NCBI RefSeq assembly: GCF_900107685.1
Contig: NZ_FNRQ01000008.1
Span: forward strand, 124,001 to 188,000
Origin: Paraburkholderia sartisoli
Lineage (GTDB): Bacteria > Pseudomonadota > Gammaproteobacteria > Burkholderiales > Burkholderiaceae
Direction of reading: 5' to 3'
Length of the DNA: 64,000 nucleotides
Shown here: positions 17,436 to 26,752 of the stretch, one piece after another
How the letters are laid out: each line of letters starts with the position of its first letter
Position numbering within the stretch: the first letter of the stretch is position 1
Made by a program: the position numbers and the translations under genes
Notes under the pieces: model-generated
Database searches by the model: none
What the model saw: the letters and a program-made list of their open reading frames with translations, nothing else
Told to the model about the DNA's origin: nothing

Positions 17436-17764
17436 TGGTGGGCCTCCCGTGAGTCGAACACGGCACCAACGGATTATGCTTACCAGCTACGGTTTTCACC
17501 GCCCCTTTCAGGTTTGTGGTCTGGACTGTCTCTTGTCTTTACGACCTGCCCGTTCAGTCTCTACACGTTCTCTCAAAGAGAGCTTCGCTCGGGATTGCCA
17601 CGCTGCCGGGGCAGCAGAGGTTTCCCCGAATTTGAGCAGTTCTACCGAGAGGCAGAGCTAACTTACCCCAAGGCAACCCATTCATGACTCACCATGCCGT
17701 GCTGCATGGTTTAGGTGAGCCCTTGCTAAGTCCGCTGCTCTAACCAGGCATGAGCTAGAGGCCC
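17436..17764 (-). tRNA. tRNA-Ile(CAU) interrupted by a group I intron
   Basis: The 5' exon is 17729-17764 (36 nt, starting GGGCCTCTAGC) and the 3' exon is 17436-17478 (43 nt, starting CATAATCCG and ending with an encoded CCA). Joined, they form a 79-nt tRNA. The acceptor stem is GGGCCTC/GAGGCCC, the anticodon stem GCGGA/TCCGT, the anticodon loop CTCATAA, and the T-arm CCGTG/CACGG. The anticodon stem-loop and the following TTGGT match the minor isoleucine tRNA whose C34 becomes lysidine, rather than a methionine tRNA. It lies downstream of rpoD on the same strand. A functional tRNA requires removal of the intron. Confidence 0.9.
17479..17728 (-). ncRNA. Group I intron (self-splicing type) in the tRNA-Ile anticodon loop
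   Basis: This is a 250-nt insertion between U33 and C34. The group I core can be drawn on the transcript. P3 is CUGCUC (17639-17634) with GGGCAG (17551-17546). P4 is CGGGG (17628-17624) with UCCCG (17594-17590). P5 is GCUGCC/GGCAGC. P6 includes AGC-GAA-GCU. P7 is GACUG (17559-17555) with CAGUC (17528-17524). P8 is GUC/GAC. P9 is CGGU-GAAA-ACCG. The intron ends in G (17479), as required. The guide sequence at 17681-17675 reads AUGGGUU and pairs with CAU of the 3' exon and GACU of the 5' exon, with a U-G wobble at the 5' splice site. No homing endonuclease is encoded. Confidence 0.9.
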
Positions 17765-17838
17765 TAAAAGCTGCAGATTCCACTGGAACCCGGTTTAAAC
17801 ACCGAGCCCGATCGCTGATGTGGCCGACATGGTACACG

Positions 17839-17892
17839 AAAAAAGGGGCTTCCTGGACCACCCTGCGTTGCACAGAACGATCTGGAAACCCC
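17839..17892 (-). terminator. Rho-independent terminator of rpoD
   Basis: On the minus strand GGGGTTTCC (17892-17884) pairs with GGAAGCCCC (17853-17845), allowing one G-T pair, followed by six T residues (17844-17839). It lies about 40 bp beyond the rpoD stop and before the tRNA gene, so the tRNA should have its own promoter or rely on read-through. Confidence 0.75.
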
Positions 17893-17932
17893 TTCTGCGG
17901 CAGCAGCCAGCCTTGAAGCCAGCCGCTTCCGG

Positions 17933-20353
<2,421 letters not shown>

Positions 20354-20415
20354 CGCAATTCGCCCTCTTGCCTGGAAAACAAACAAAACTGCAAACAAAC
20401 TGCTGTGAACCTTTT

Positions 20416-20424
20416 ATTATAGCA
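20416..20424 (-). promoter_or_regulatory. Extended -10 promoter element upstream of rpoD
   Basis: The minus strand reads TGCTATAAT, a perfect -10 hexamer with the TG extension, 63 bp upstream of the rpoD start in the dnaG-rpoD gap. No good -35 is visible, as is common for extended -10 promoters. It would allow rpoD to be transcribed independently of dnaG. Confidence 0.55.
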
Positions 20425-20446
20425 CCTCAGGTTCCAGCACCCCCCA

Positions 20447-22315
20447 TCACAGCCCGAGTTGACGTTTCATGTCCGCCCGCCTGCGGTTCAGATCGGTATA
20501 TTCAACCAGCTCTTCCGGCGTGTGCCGGGACTGTCGCGACAACTGGTCGAGCCGCGCGCTGTACGCGTCATAGCTCATCCTGAAGATCGCCGCCTTCAGT
20601 TCCTCGCCGACAATCCGCTCCTGCTCGCGACGCTCCTCAGCGACCGTTTCGTCCTCAGGATTCTTCAGCAGCAGGTCACGCACGTTTTCATCATAGTCCA
20701 GAATTTCGCGGAAAATTTCTTCGAAAGTCGGGGCATTTGCGCTGTTTCTAAGCAGGTCCGACAGCAACTGAAACTCGGCCGCTTCGCCCAGCGCACGCGC
20801 ATGGGTCGTCACCTCCTCGAACAGTTCGCCGTGACGCGTCACCGTCAGCAGCGCCTGCTCAGCGTCTTCGTCCAGCACGGCGACGATGCGCGGGTGCATC
20901 ACCAGGTTGCGCAGCGCCCGCTGTTCGATCCCGGTCACGCTACGACGATCCTTGCGCGGCGGCGCGGCGCGCGACGCCGCGGCAATCCGGGCATCGACCT
21001 CGCAAAGCGCGGCCACTTCGTCGAACGGCACGTCGAGCCGGTCGGCGAACATATGCATGATCTGGGCGCGCAGCGCGTTCGCCGGCAGCGCCTGTAACAG
21101 CGGCTTGGCGTCGAAGAGCGCGCGCGCCTTGCCTTCCGGCTGATCCAGCTCCTTGCCGGTCAGCACCTCGTTCAGCATGAACTGCGACAGCGGCATCGCC
21201 CGGGCGACCTGCTCCGAGAAACCCTCGGTGCCGAACTCGCGCACATAGCTGTCCGGATCGTGTTCCGCCGGCAGGAACAGGAAGCGGATCGTGCGGTTGT
21301 CAGCCGCGTGCGGCAAACAGGCATCCAGCGCGCGCCGCGCGGCGCGGCGGCCTGCCGAATCGCCGTCGAAGCTGAAGATCACTGTCTCCGTCTGGCGCAT
21401 CAGTTTCTGCACATGAACTGGCGTACACGCCGTTCCGAGGGTCGCAACCGCGTTCTGGAACCCAAGCTGCGCCAGCGCGACGACATCCATATATCCTTCG
21501 ACCACCAGCACGTACTGCTGCTCACGGATTGCAAGGCGCGCCTCAAAAAGGCCGTACAGCTCGCTGCCCTTGTTAAATAGAGGCGTTTCCGGCGAATTCA
21601 AATATTTGGGCTCGCCGCTGTCCAGCACGCGACCACCAAAGCCGATCACCTGCCCCTTGACGTTGCGGATCGGGAACATGATCCGCTCGCGAAAGCGGTC
21701 ATAACGGCGGTTCTGACCCTGTGCATCGGACTTTTCGCTGACGATCACGAGCCCGGACTCGACAAGTGAATCGTCCCGGTAATCGGGGAACGCGGATTCG
21801 AGGTTCTGCCAGCCGTCCGGCGCGTAGCCGAGCCCGAAACGGGCCGCGATTTCGCCGGTCAGTCCGCGTTTTTTCAGGTACTGGATGGCGTTGGGTGCGC
21901 CACGCAGTTGCTTGCGGTAAAAGTCGCACGCGACCTGCATCACGTCTGAGAGCGCGGTAGTGACGGCTTTCGATACAGCCGGCGCATAACCTTCACCCCC
22001 GCCTCCGCCGCGCATCGGCGAAGGTTCCTGCGGCACCGTGAGGCCCACCGATTGCGCCAGCTCGTTCACCGCCTCAGGAAACGTCAGCCCGGCGTGCTCG
22101 ATCAGGAAACCGATCGCAGTGCCGTGCGCGCCGCAACCGAAGCAGTGATAAAACTGCTTAGTCGGACTAACGGTAAACGAAGGGCTCTTTTCGTTGTGAA
22201 ACGGGCACAGGCCCATGAAATTCGCGCCGCCCTTCTTCAACTGCACGAAACGACCGACCACGTCGACGATATCGACGCGGTTCAGCAGATCCTGCAGGAA
22301 CGAGTGCGGAATCAC
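20447..22315 (-). CDS. dnaG: DNA primase
   Basis: This is the 622-residue primase that makes RNA primers at the replication fork. The N-terminal CHC2 zinc finger is visible (CPFHNEKSPSFTVS and YHCFGCGAHG). The TOPRIM domain follows (LVVEGYMDVVALAQLGF and IFSFDGDSAGRRAARRALD), and the C-terminus is the DnaB helicase-interaction region. The start is taken as a GTG at 22315 (reading IPHSFLQDLLNRVD next), since DnaG proteins begin within a few residues of this motif. The open frame continues upstream antisense to nothing useful and through the yqeY region in another frame. Confidence 0.96.
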   Translation of the reverse strand: MIPHSFLQDLLNRVDIVDVVGRFVQLKKGGANFMGLCPFHNEKSPSFTVSPTKQFYHCFGCGAHGTAIGFLIEHAGLTFPEAVNELAQSVGLTVPQEPSPMRGGGGGEGYAPAVSKAVTTALSDVMQVACDFYRKQLRGAPNAIQYLKKRGLTGEIAARFGLGYAPDGWQNLESAFPDYRDDSLVESGLVIVSEKSDAQGQNRRYDRFRERIMFPIRNVKGQVIGFGGRVLDSGEPKYLNSPETPLFNKGSELYGLFEARLAIREQQYVLVVEGYMDVVALAQLGFQNAVATLGTACTPVHVQKLMRQTETVIFSFDGDSAGRRAARRALDACLPHAADNRTIRFLFLPAEHDPDSYVREFGTEGFSEQVARAMPLSQFMLNEVLTGKELDQPEGKARALFDAKPLLQALPANALRAQIMHMFADRLDVPFDEVAALCEVDARIAAASRAAPPRKDRRSVTGIEQRALRNLVMHPRIVAVLDEDAEQALLTVTRHGELFEEVTTHARALGEAAEFQLLSDLLRNSANAPTFEEIFREILDYDENVRDLLLKNPEDETVAEERREQERIVGEELKAAIFRMSYDAYSARLDQLSRQSRHTPEELVEYTDLNRRRADMKRQLGL

Positions 22316-22389
22316 AGTGGAAAGGCGGCCTCGGATGACATGAAAATCCGGCGGCAAGCCGGCGTGGCTTGCCGCATGCGGATGGGGTG

Positions 22390-22839
22390 TTACTTCGCGA
22401 GTGCTGCCTTGACGAGCCCGGACACGGCCGTCATGTCCGCGCGGCCAGCGAGCTTCGGCTTGAGCACGCCCATCACCTTGCCCATGTCCTGCGGGCCGGC
22501 GGCGCCCGTCTGCGCGACCGCAGCCTGCACTTCGGCGGCGACTTCGGCGTCGGACAGTTGCTGCGGCATATAGGCCGTGAGCACGGTGAGTTCGGCCGCT
22601 TCCTTGTCGACGAGGTCGGTGCGCCCCGCCGCTTCGAACTGGCTGATCGAGTCCTTGCGCTGCTTGATCATCTTGTCGATAACGGCCGTGATCGCCGTAT
22701 CGTCGAGCGTCACGCGCTCGTCGACTTCGCGCTGCTTGATCGCGGCAAGCAGCAGACGGATCGTGCCGAGACGTTCGGTCTCGCGCGCCCGCATGGCGGC
22801 TTTCATGTCGTCGTTGATCTGGTCCTTGAGACTCATCAC
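22390..22839 (-). CDS. yqeY: GatB/YqeY domain protein
   Basis: This is a 149-residue helical protein of the YqeY family (MRARETERLGTIRLLLAAIK near the N-terminus; QDMGKVMGVLKPKLAGRADM near the C-terminus). YqeY is related to the tail domain of the GatB amidotransferase subunit and is conserved between rpsU and dnaG in many proteobacteria. Its precise function is unclear; a tRNA-binding role is proposed from the GatB similarity. It lies 74 bp upstream of dnaG on the same strand. Confidence 0.92.
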   Translation of the reverse strand: MMSLKDQINDDMKAAMRARETERLGTIRLLLAAIKQREVDERVTLDDTAITAVIDKMIKQRKDSISQFEAAGRTDLVDKEAAELTVLTAYMPQQLSDAEVAAEVQAAVAQTGAAGPQDMGKVMGVLKPKLAGRADMTAVSGLVKAALAK

Positions 22840-22917
22840 TCACCTGATTGCGTTGAATTTAAACAAGCCTGATGAACAAGCCCTGAAATCGGTCCGGCAA
22901 CGCGCATGCGTCAAGAC

Positions 22918-22952
22918 AAAAACCCGCTTGGGACACCTTCCTCAAGCGGGTT
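22918..22952 (-). terminator. Terminator/attenuator between rpsU and yqeY
   Basis: On the minus strand ACCCGCTTG (22951-22943) pairs with CAAGCGGGT (22930-22922), followed by TTTT. It lies between rpsU and yqeY, so most rpsU transcripts should stop here while a fraction continues into yqeY-dnaG. A comparable attenuator separates rpsU from dnaG in E. coli. Confidence 0.7.
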
Positions 22953-23089
22953 GTCGTAAATTCGCGTAATGGATGCGGCCTCACCGGTGCGGCCTTCCGG
23001 CCTGGGTTTTTCCGCTTGCGACGACATCGGCTGGATGCCATCACCGGTTGCCCGCCATTGCGCTCAAAGCGACGGCGGCGAGCAAGGAA

Positions 23090-23302
23090 TCAGTAAAGCT
23101 TTTTGGGCAGCATCTGGCTGCGCAGACGCTTGAAGTGCCGTTTGACCGCGGCCGCCTTCAGGCGCTTGCGTTCTGCCGTTGGTTTTTCGTAAAACTCGCG
23201 CGCGCGAAGTTCGGTGAGGAGACCGTTCTTCTCGATCGTGCGCTTGAAGCGGCGCATCGCGACTTCGAAGGGCTCGTTATCTTTTACGCGGATAGTCGTC
23301 AT
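23090..23302 (-). CDS. rpsU: 30S ribosomal protein S21
   Basis: This is a 70-residue, strongly basic protein with the S21 pattern (IRVKDNEPFEVAMRRFKRTI, ending KRHFKRLRSQMLPKKLY). S21 is a small-subunit protein used in initiation. It is the first gene of the macromolecular synthesis set, with an extended -10 promoter upstream and a terminator before yqeY. Confidence 0.97.
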   Translation of the reverse strand: MTTIRVKDNEPFEVAMRRFKRTIEKNGLLTELRAREFYEKPTAERKRLKAAAVKRHFKRLRSQMLPKKLY

Positions 23303-23334
23303 TTTTCAATAACGGAGCTTTGCAAAGGTTTGAA

Positions 23335-23343
23335 ATTATAGCA
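23335..23343 (-). promoter_or_regulatory. Extended -10 promoter element upstream of rpsU
   Basis: The minus strand reads TGCTATAAT, the same nine bases as upstream of rpoD, located 33 bp before the rpsU start codon. This fits a strong vegetative promoter for a ribosomal protein gene. The -35 region is weak. Confidence 0.6.
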
Positions 23344-23370
23344 GACGTTTCGCACAAAGATATGACGCCG

Positions 23371-24588
23371 TCAAGCCCCCAAAACCTGCTCCGCGGCCGC
23401 CTGGCCTGCCGCGACACCCGACGCCCACGCCCACTGGAAGTTGTAGCCGCCCAGCCAGCCCGTGACGTCGACGGCCTCGCCGATGAAGTACAGCCCGGGT
23501 ACGCGGGCGCTCATCATCGTCGAAGAAGACAGCTCGCGCGTGTCGATGCCGCCGCGGGTGACTTCGGCCTTGCGATAGCCTTCGGTGCCGTTCGGGGTGA
23601 GCGTCCAGCGCGAGAGCGCCTCACCGATCCGGCGCAGCGCCCTGTCCGGCAGATCGGCGACGCGCGCCTCGGCTGGAATCGCGTGCGTCTCCAGCCACAC
23701 GTGCGCGAGGCGCGTCGGCACCCACTCGGCGAGCAGGTTCGCGATCTGCCGCTTCGTGCCGGTTTTCGCCTCCAGGAGCGCCGTCGGGGCGTCCCGGTCC
23801 GGAAGCAGGTTCACGTGGATCGGCTCGCCCGGCTGCCAGTAGCTCGAAATTTGCAGCACGCCCGGGCCGGACAGCCCGCGATGGGTGAGGAGCAGATCTT
23901 CGATGAATTCACCGCCGGTCTTTTTGCTGCCGGTCGCCAGCTGGACTTCCAGCGAAACGCCCGATAGCGCCGAAAACGGCGCCCAGTCGTCAGCGGCGAA
24001 CGTCAGCGGCACGAGCGCCGGGCGCGTATCGATCAGCTTGTGGCCGAACTGCTTCGCGAGACGGTAGGCGAAGTCGGTCGCGCCGATTTTCGGAATCGAC
24101 AATCCGCCGGTCGCCACCACGAGGGCGCGCGCGTGGATCGGGCCGGCGTGGGTGTCGAGCGCGAAGCCCGTGGTGGCGTCGTGCCTCACCTGCTCGACGG
24201 CGAGCGGACGGCGCCACGCTACGTTGCCGGCGTCGCATTCGTGCTTCAGTATGTCGATGACCGCTTCGCTCGACTGGTCGCAGAAGAGCTGGCCCTTGTG
24301 CTTCTCGTGCCACGTGACGCGGTGGCGCTTGAGAAGCGCCATGAAATCGCGCGGCGTGTAGCGCGCAAGCGCCGAGCGGCAGAAATGCGGATTCGCCGAC
24401 AGGTAGTTGCCCGGCCCGGCGTACAGGTTCGTGAAGTTGCAGCGACCGCCACCGGAAATGCGGATTTTTTCCGCGAGGCGCGGTGCGTGGTCGATCAGCA
24501 CCACGCGCCGGCCGAGTTGCCCGGCCACCGCCGCGCACATCATGCCCGCCGCGCCCGCGCCGATCACCGCAATATCGAAGGATTCCAT
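23371..24588 (-). CDS. BaiN/YhiN-family NAD(P)/FAD-dependent oxidoreductase
   Basis: This is a 405-residue flavoprotein of the HI0933/YhiN/BaiN family. The FAD motif is at the N-terminus (FDIAVIGAGAAGMMCAAVAG), followed by the family signature KIRISGGGRCNFTN. The C-terminal block VTRGGIDTRELSSSTM and GWLGGYNFQWAWASG is also diagnostic. The reaction is unknown in most bacteria; BaiN of gut Clostridium acts on bile acids, which need not apply here. The start at 24588 (MESFDIAV) is preferred; 24597 is possible. It is divergent from tsaD, with the tsaD -10 element between them, and is 68 bp upstream of rpsU. Confidence 0.88.
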   Translation of the reverse strand: MESFDIAVIGAGAAGMMCAAVAGQLGRRVVLIDHAPRLAEKIRISGGGRCNFTNLYAGPGNYLSANPHFCRSALARYTPRDFMALLKRHRVTWHEKHKGQLFCDQSSEAVIDILKHECDAGNVAWRRPLAVEQVRHDATTGFALDTHAGPIHARALVVATGGLSIPKIGATDFAYRLAKQFGHKLIDTRPALVPLTFAADDWAPFSALSGVSLEVQLATGSKKTGGEFIEDLLLTHRGLSGPGVLQISSYWQPGEPIHVNLLPDRDAPTALLEAKTGTKRQIANLLAEWVPTRLAHVWLETHAIPAEARVADLPDRALRRIGEALSRWTLTPNGTEGYRKAEVTRGGIDTRELSSSTMMSARVPGLYFIGEAVDVTGWLGGYNFQWAWASGVAAGQAAAEQVLGA

Positions 24589-24630
24589 GGCGCGCATTGT
24601 ACCTGCCGCCCTTCGCGCCCCTGCCGGCGC

Positions 24631-24639
24631 TGCTATACT
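24631..24639 (+). promoter_or_regulatory. Extended -10 promoter element upstream of tsaD
   Basis: The plus strand reads TGCTATACT, 58 bp before the tsaD start in the divergent gap. It differs by one base from the elements at rpsU and rpoD. Confidence 0.5.
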
Positions 24640-24696
24640 TTGAGGCTCGCCCTTACCTTTCGGACGCCTTCGCGGCGCCCGTCCAGCCCCCGAATC

Positions 24697-25722
24697 ATGC
24701 TCGTTCTCGGCATCGAAAGCTCCTGCGACGAAACCGGTCTCGCGCTCTATGACACAGAGCGCGGCCTGCTCGCGCACGCGCTGCATTCGCAGATCGCCAT
24801 GCATCGAGAATACGGCGGAGTGGTGCCGGAACTGGCGTCGCGCGACCACATCCGTCGCGCGTTGCCGCTGCTCGAAGAGGTGCTCGAGCGAGCCGGAGCG
24901 GCGCGCACCGAAATCGACGCAATCGCGTATACGCAGGGGCCGGGGCTCGCCGGCGCGCTGCTCGTCGGCGCGAGCATCGCCAACGCGCTCGCGATGGCGT
25001 GGGACCGCCCGACAATCGGCATTCACCATCTCGAAGGGCATCTGCTCTCGCCGCTGCTGGTCGACGCGCCGCCGCCGTTTCCGTTCGTCGCGCTGCTGGT
25101 GTCGGGCGGACATACGCAGCTGATGCGCGTGACCGACGTCGGCGAATACGAAACGCTGGGTGAAACGCTCGACGATGCGGCCGGCGAAGCCTTCGATAAA
25201 ACAGCGAAACTGCTCGGCCTCGGGTATCCGGGCGGCCCGGAAGTGTCGCGGATGGCGGAGTTCGGCACGCCGGGGGCGGTCACGCTGCCCCGTCCGATGC
25301 TGCATTCCGGCGACCTCGATTTCAGCTTCAGCGGCCTGAAAACCGCGGTGCTGACACAGACGAAAAAACTCGGCGGCAACGTCTGCGAACAGGCGAAAGC
25401 GGACCTCGCACGTGGTTTTGTCGATGCGGCCGTCGATGTACTCACGGCGAAATCACTGGCGGCGCTCAAGAAGACGAAGCTCAAGCGGCTCGTGGTGGCA
25501 GGCGGCGTCGGCGCGAACCGGCAGTTGCGCGAGGCGCTGTCAGGCGCCGCGCAAAAGCGCGGCTTCGAAGTCCACTATCCCGATCTCGCGCTATGCACGG
25601 ATAACGGCGCGATGATTGCGCTCGCGGGCGCGCTGCGCCTGCAGCGCTGGCCGGAGCAGGCTGGCAAGGACTACGCGTTCACGGTGAAGCCGCGGTGGGA
25701 TCTGTCGTCGCTGGCGCGCTAG
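24697..25722 (+). CDS. tsaD: tRNA N6-threonylcarbamoyladenosine synthase subunit TsaD
   Basis: This 341-residue protein transfers the threonylcarbamoyl group to A37 of ANN-decoding tRNAs, working with TsaB and TsaE. It has the ASKHA-fold start (LVLGIESSCDETGLALYDTE), metal-binding HLEGH, LVSGGHTQLM, and a C-terminal CTDNGAMIA. Length matches the family. The ATG at 24697 gives the canonical N-terminus. TsaD modifies tRNA-Ile species among others, so the intron-bearing tRNA 7 kb away is a plausible substrate. Confidence 0.97.
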   Translation: MLVLGIESSCDETGLALYDTERGLLAHALHSQIAMHREYGGVVPELASRDHIRRALPLLEEVLERAGAARTEIDAIAYTQGPGLAGALLVGASIANALAMAWDRPTIGIHHLEGHLLSPLLVDAPPPFPFVALLVSGGHTQLMRVTDVGEYETLGETLDDAAGEAFDKTAKLLGLGYPGGPEVSRMAEFGTPGAVTLPRPMLHSGDLDFSFSGLKTAVLTQTKKLGGNVCEQAKADLARGFVDAAVDVLTAKSLAALKKTKLKRLVVAGGVGANRQLREALSGAAQKRGFEVHYPDLALCTDNGAMIALAGALRLQRWPEQAGKDYAFTVKPRWDLSSLAR

Positions 25723-25753
25723 CGACGAAGCATTCATCAAGGACACTACAAAC

Positions 25754-25782
25754 CATAACGGCCGCAATCAGCGGCCGCTATG
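25754..25782. terminator. Hairpin between convergent tsaD and folE2
   Basis: The sequence CATA-A-CGGCCGC-AATCA-GCGGCCG-C-TATG folds into an 11-bp stem with one internal mismatch and a 5-base loop. It lies between the stops of two convergent genes and can act in both directions. There is no T-run, so efficiency is uncertain. Confidence 0.45.
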
Positions 25783-25808
25783 TCATCCAGCGCAAGGCGC
25801 GGCGCCAG

Positions 25809-26618
25809 CTATCGCACGGTGCGCTTGTCGTTCTCGATCAACGCATACGCGCTGTGATTGTGGATCGACTCGAAGTTCTCGGCTTCGAGCACATACGCGA
25901 CGATCCGCGAATCCGCGTTCAGACGCTGCGCCACGTCGCGCACCAGGTCCTCGACGAACTTCGGGTTCTCGTAGGCGCGCTCGGTCACGAACTTCTCGTC
26001 GGGACGCTTCAGCAGGCCCCACAGTTCGCACGACGCTTCTTCTTCCGCGATACGGATCAGGTCTTCCACCGGCACGTCGTCGGCGAGCTCGACGTTGATC
26101 GTCACGTGCGAGCGCTGGTTATGCGCGCCGTACTGCGAGATTTTCTTCGAGCACGGGCACAGGCTCGTCACCGGCACCAGCACCTTCAGGAACAGACGCG
26201 TCATGCCGTTGCGCGTGTCGCCGGTCAGCGTCACGTCGTAATCGAGCAGGCTTTCGACGCCAGAAACCGGCGCGGTCTTGTTCACGAAGTACGGAAACGA
26301 CACCTCGATACGCCCCGCTTCGGCTTCGAGTTTTTCCAGCATCGTGGCCAGCATCGCGCGAAACGCGGCCGTGTCGAGCGGCGCGCGGCTCTCTTCGAGC
26401 AGCGCGACGAAACGCGACATGTGCGTGCCCTTTACTTCGGCGGGCAGATGAACATCGAGGCTCCACGTGCCGATCGTCGGCTGGGCGTCGCCGCGCGGCG
26501 TGCGTACGGTGAGCGGATGGCGTACCGCCTTCACGCCCACGCGCTGGATCGCGATCTGGCGCGTATCGACGGTGCTCTGCACGTCGGGCATCACGAAAGC
26601 GGGATTCATCTGGTTCAT
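25809..26618 (-). CDS. folE2: GTP cyclohydrolase FolE2 (type IB)
   Basis: This is a 269-residue enzyme converting GTP to 7,8-dihydroneopterin triphosphate, the first step to folate and queuosine. Family landmarks are ISVSFPYF-like EVSFPYFVNKTAPVSGVES, the metal-site cysteine in SLCPCSKKIS, and FESIHNHSAYA near the C-terminus. FolE2 enzymes work with several metals and often replace zinc-dependent FolE when zinc is scarce. The start at 26618 (MNQMNPAF) gives the usual length. It follows dxs on the same strand with a 134-bp gap. No zinc-repressor site is obvious in that gap. Confidence 0.95.
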   Translation of the reverse strand: MNQMNPAFVMPDVQSTVDTRQIAIQRVGVKAVRHPLTVRTPRGDAQPTIGTWSLDVHLPAEVKGTHMSRFVALLEESRAPLDTAAFRAMLATMLEKLEAEAGRIEVSFPYFVNKTAPVSGVESLLDYDVTLTGDTRNGMTRLFLKVLVPVTSLCPCSKKISQYGAHNQRSHVTINVELADDVPVEDLIRIAEEEASCELWGLLKRPDEKFVTERAYENPKFVEDLVRDVAQRLNADSRIVAYVLEAENFESIHNHSAYALIENDKRTVR

Positions 26619-26688
26619 GTTGTTGTCCTCGCCGGCCGCGCGTATCGATTCGCGCAACCGCATGCGCCGGCATGCCGCCAACGCTGCG

Positions 26689-26710
26689 CGACGGGCCAGG
26701 CGGCCCGTCG
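26689..26710. repeat. Intergenic hairpin between dxs and folE2
   Basis: CGACGGGCC (26689-26697) and GGCCCGTCG (26702-26710) are perfect reverse complements with a 4-base loop. No T-run follows on the minus strand. It could slow transcription or protect the dxs transcript end. Confidence 0.5.
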
Positions 26711-26752
26711 GTTCGTCTGAAGAGAAATTGCCGCCTCAGGACGGCCGGGGCA

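Noticed and set aside
17394..17687. Plus-strand frames across the tRNA and intron as an intron-encoded protein
   Set aside because: They are antisense to the intron, lack homing endonuclease motifs, and cover structured RNA.
17721..17730. TAG following ACT in the 5' half read as a tRNA-Leu(UAG) anticodon
   Set aside because: The tRNA has no long variable arm, and only CAT from the 3' exon completes the isoleucine anticodon loop; the guide sequence also supports this junction.
17436..17764. Elongator methionine tRNA instead of isoleucine
   Set aside because: The CAU anticodon alone is ambiguous, but the anticodon stem-loop and the adjacent TTGGT resemble the minor tRNA-Ile. Confirmation would need a search for the tilS identity set.
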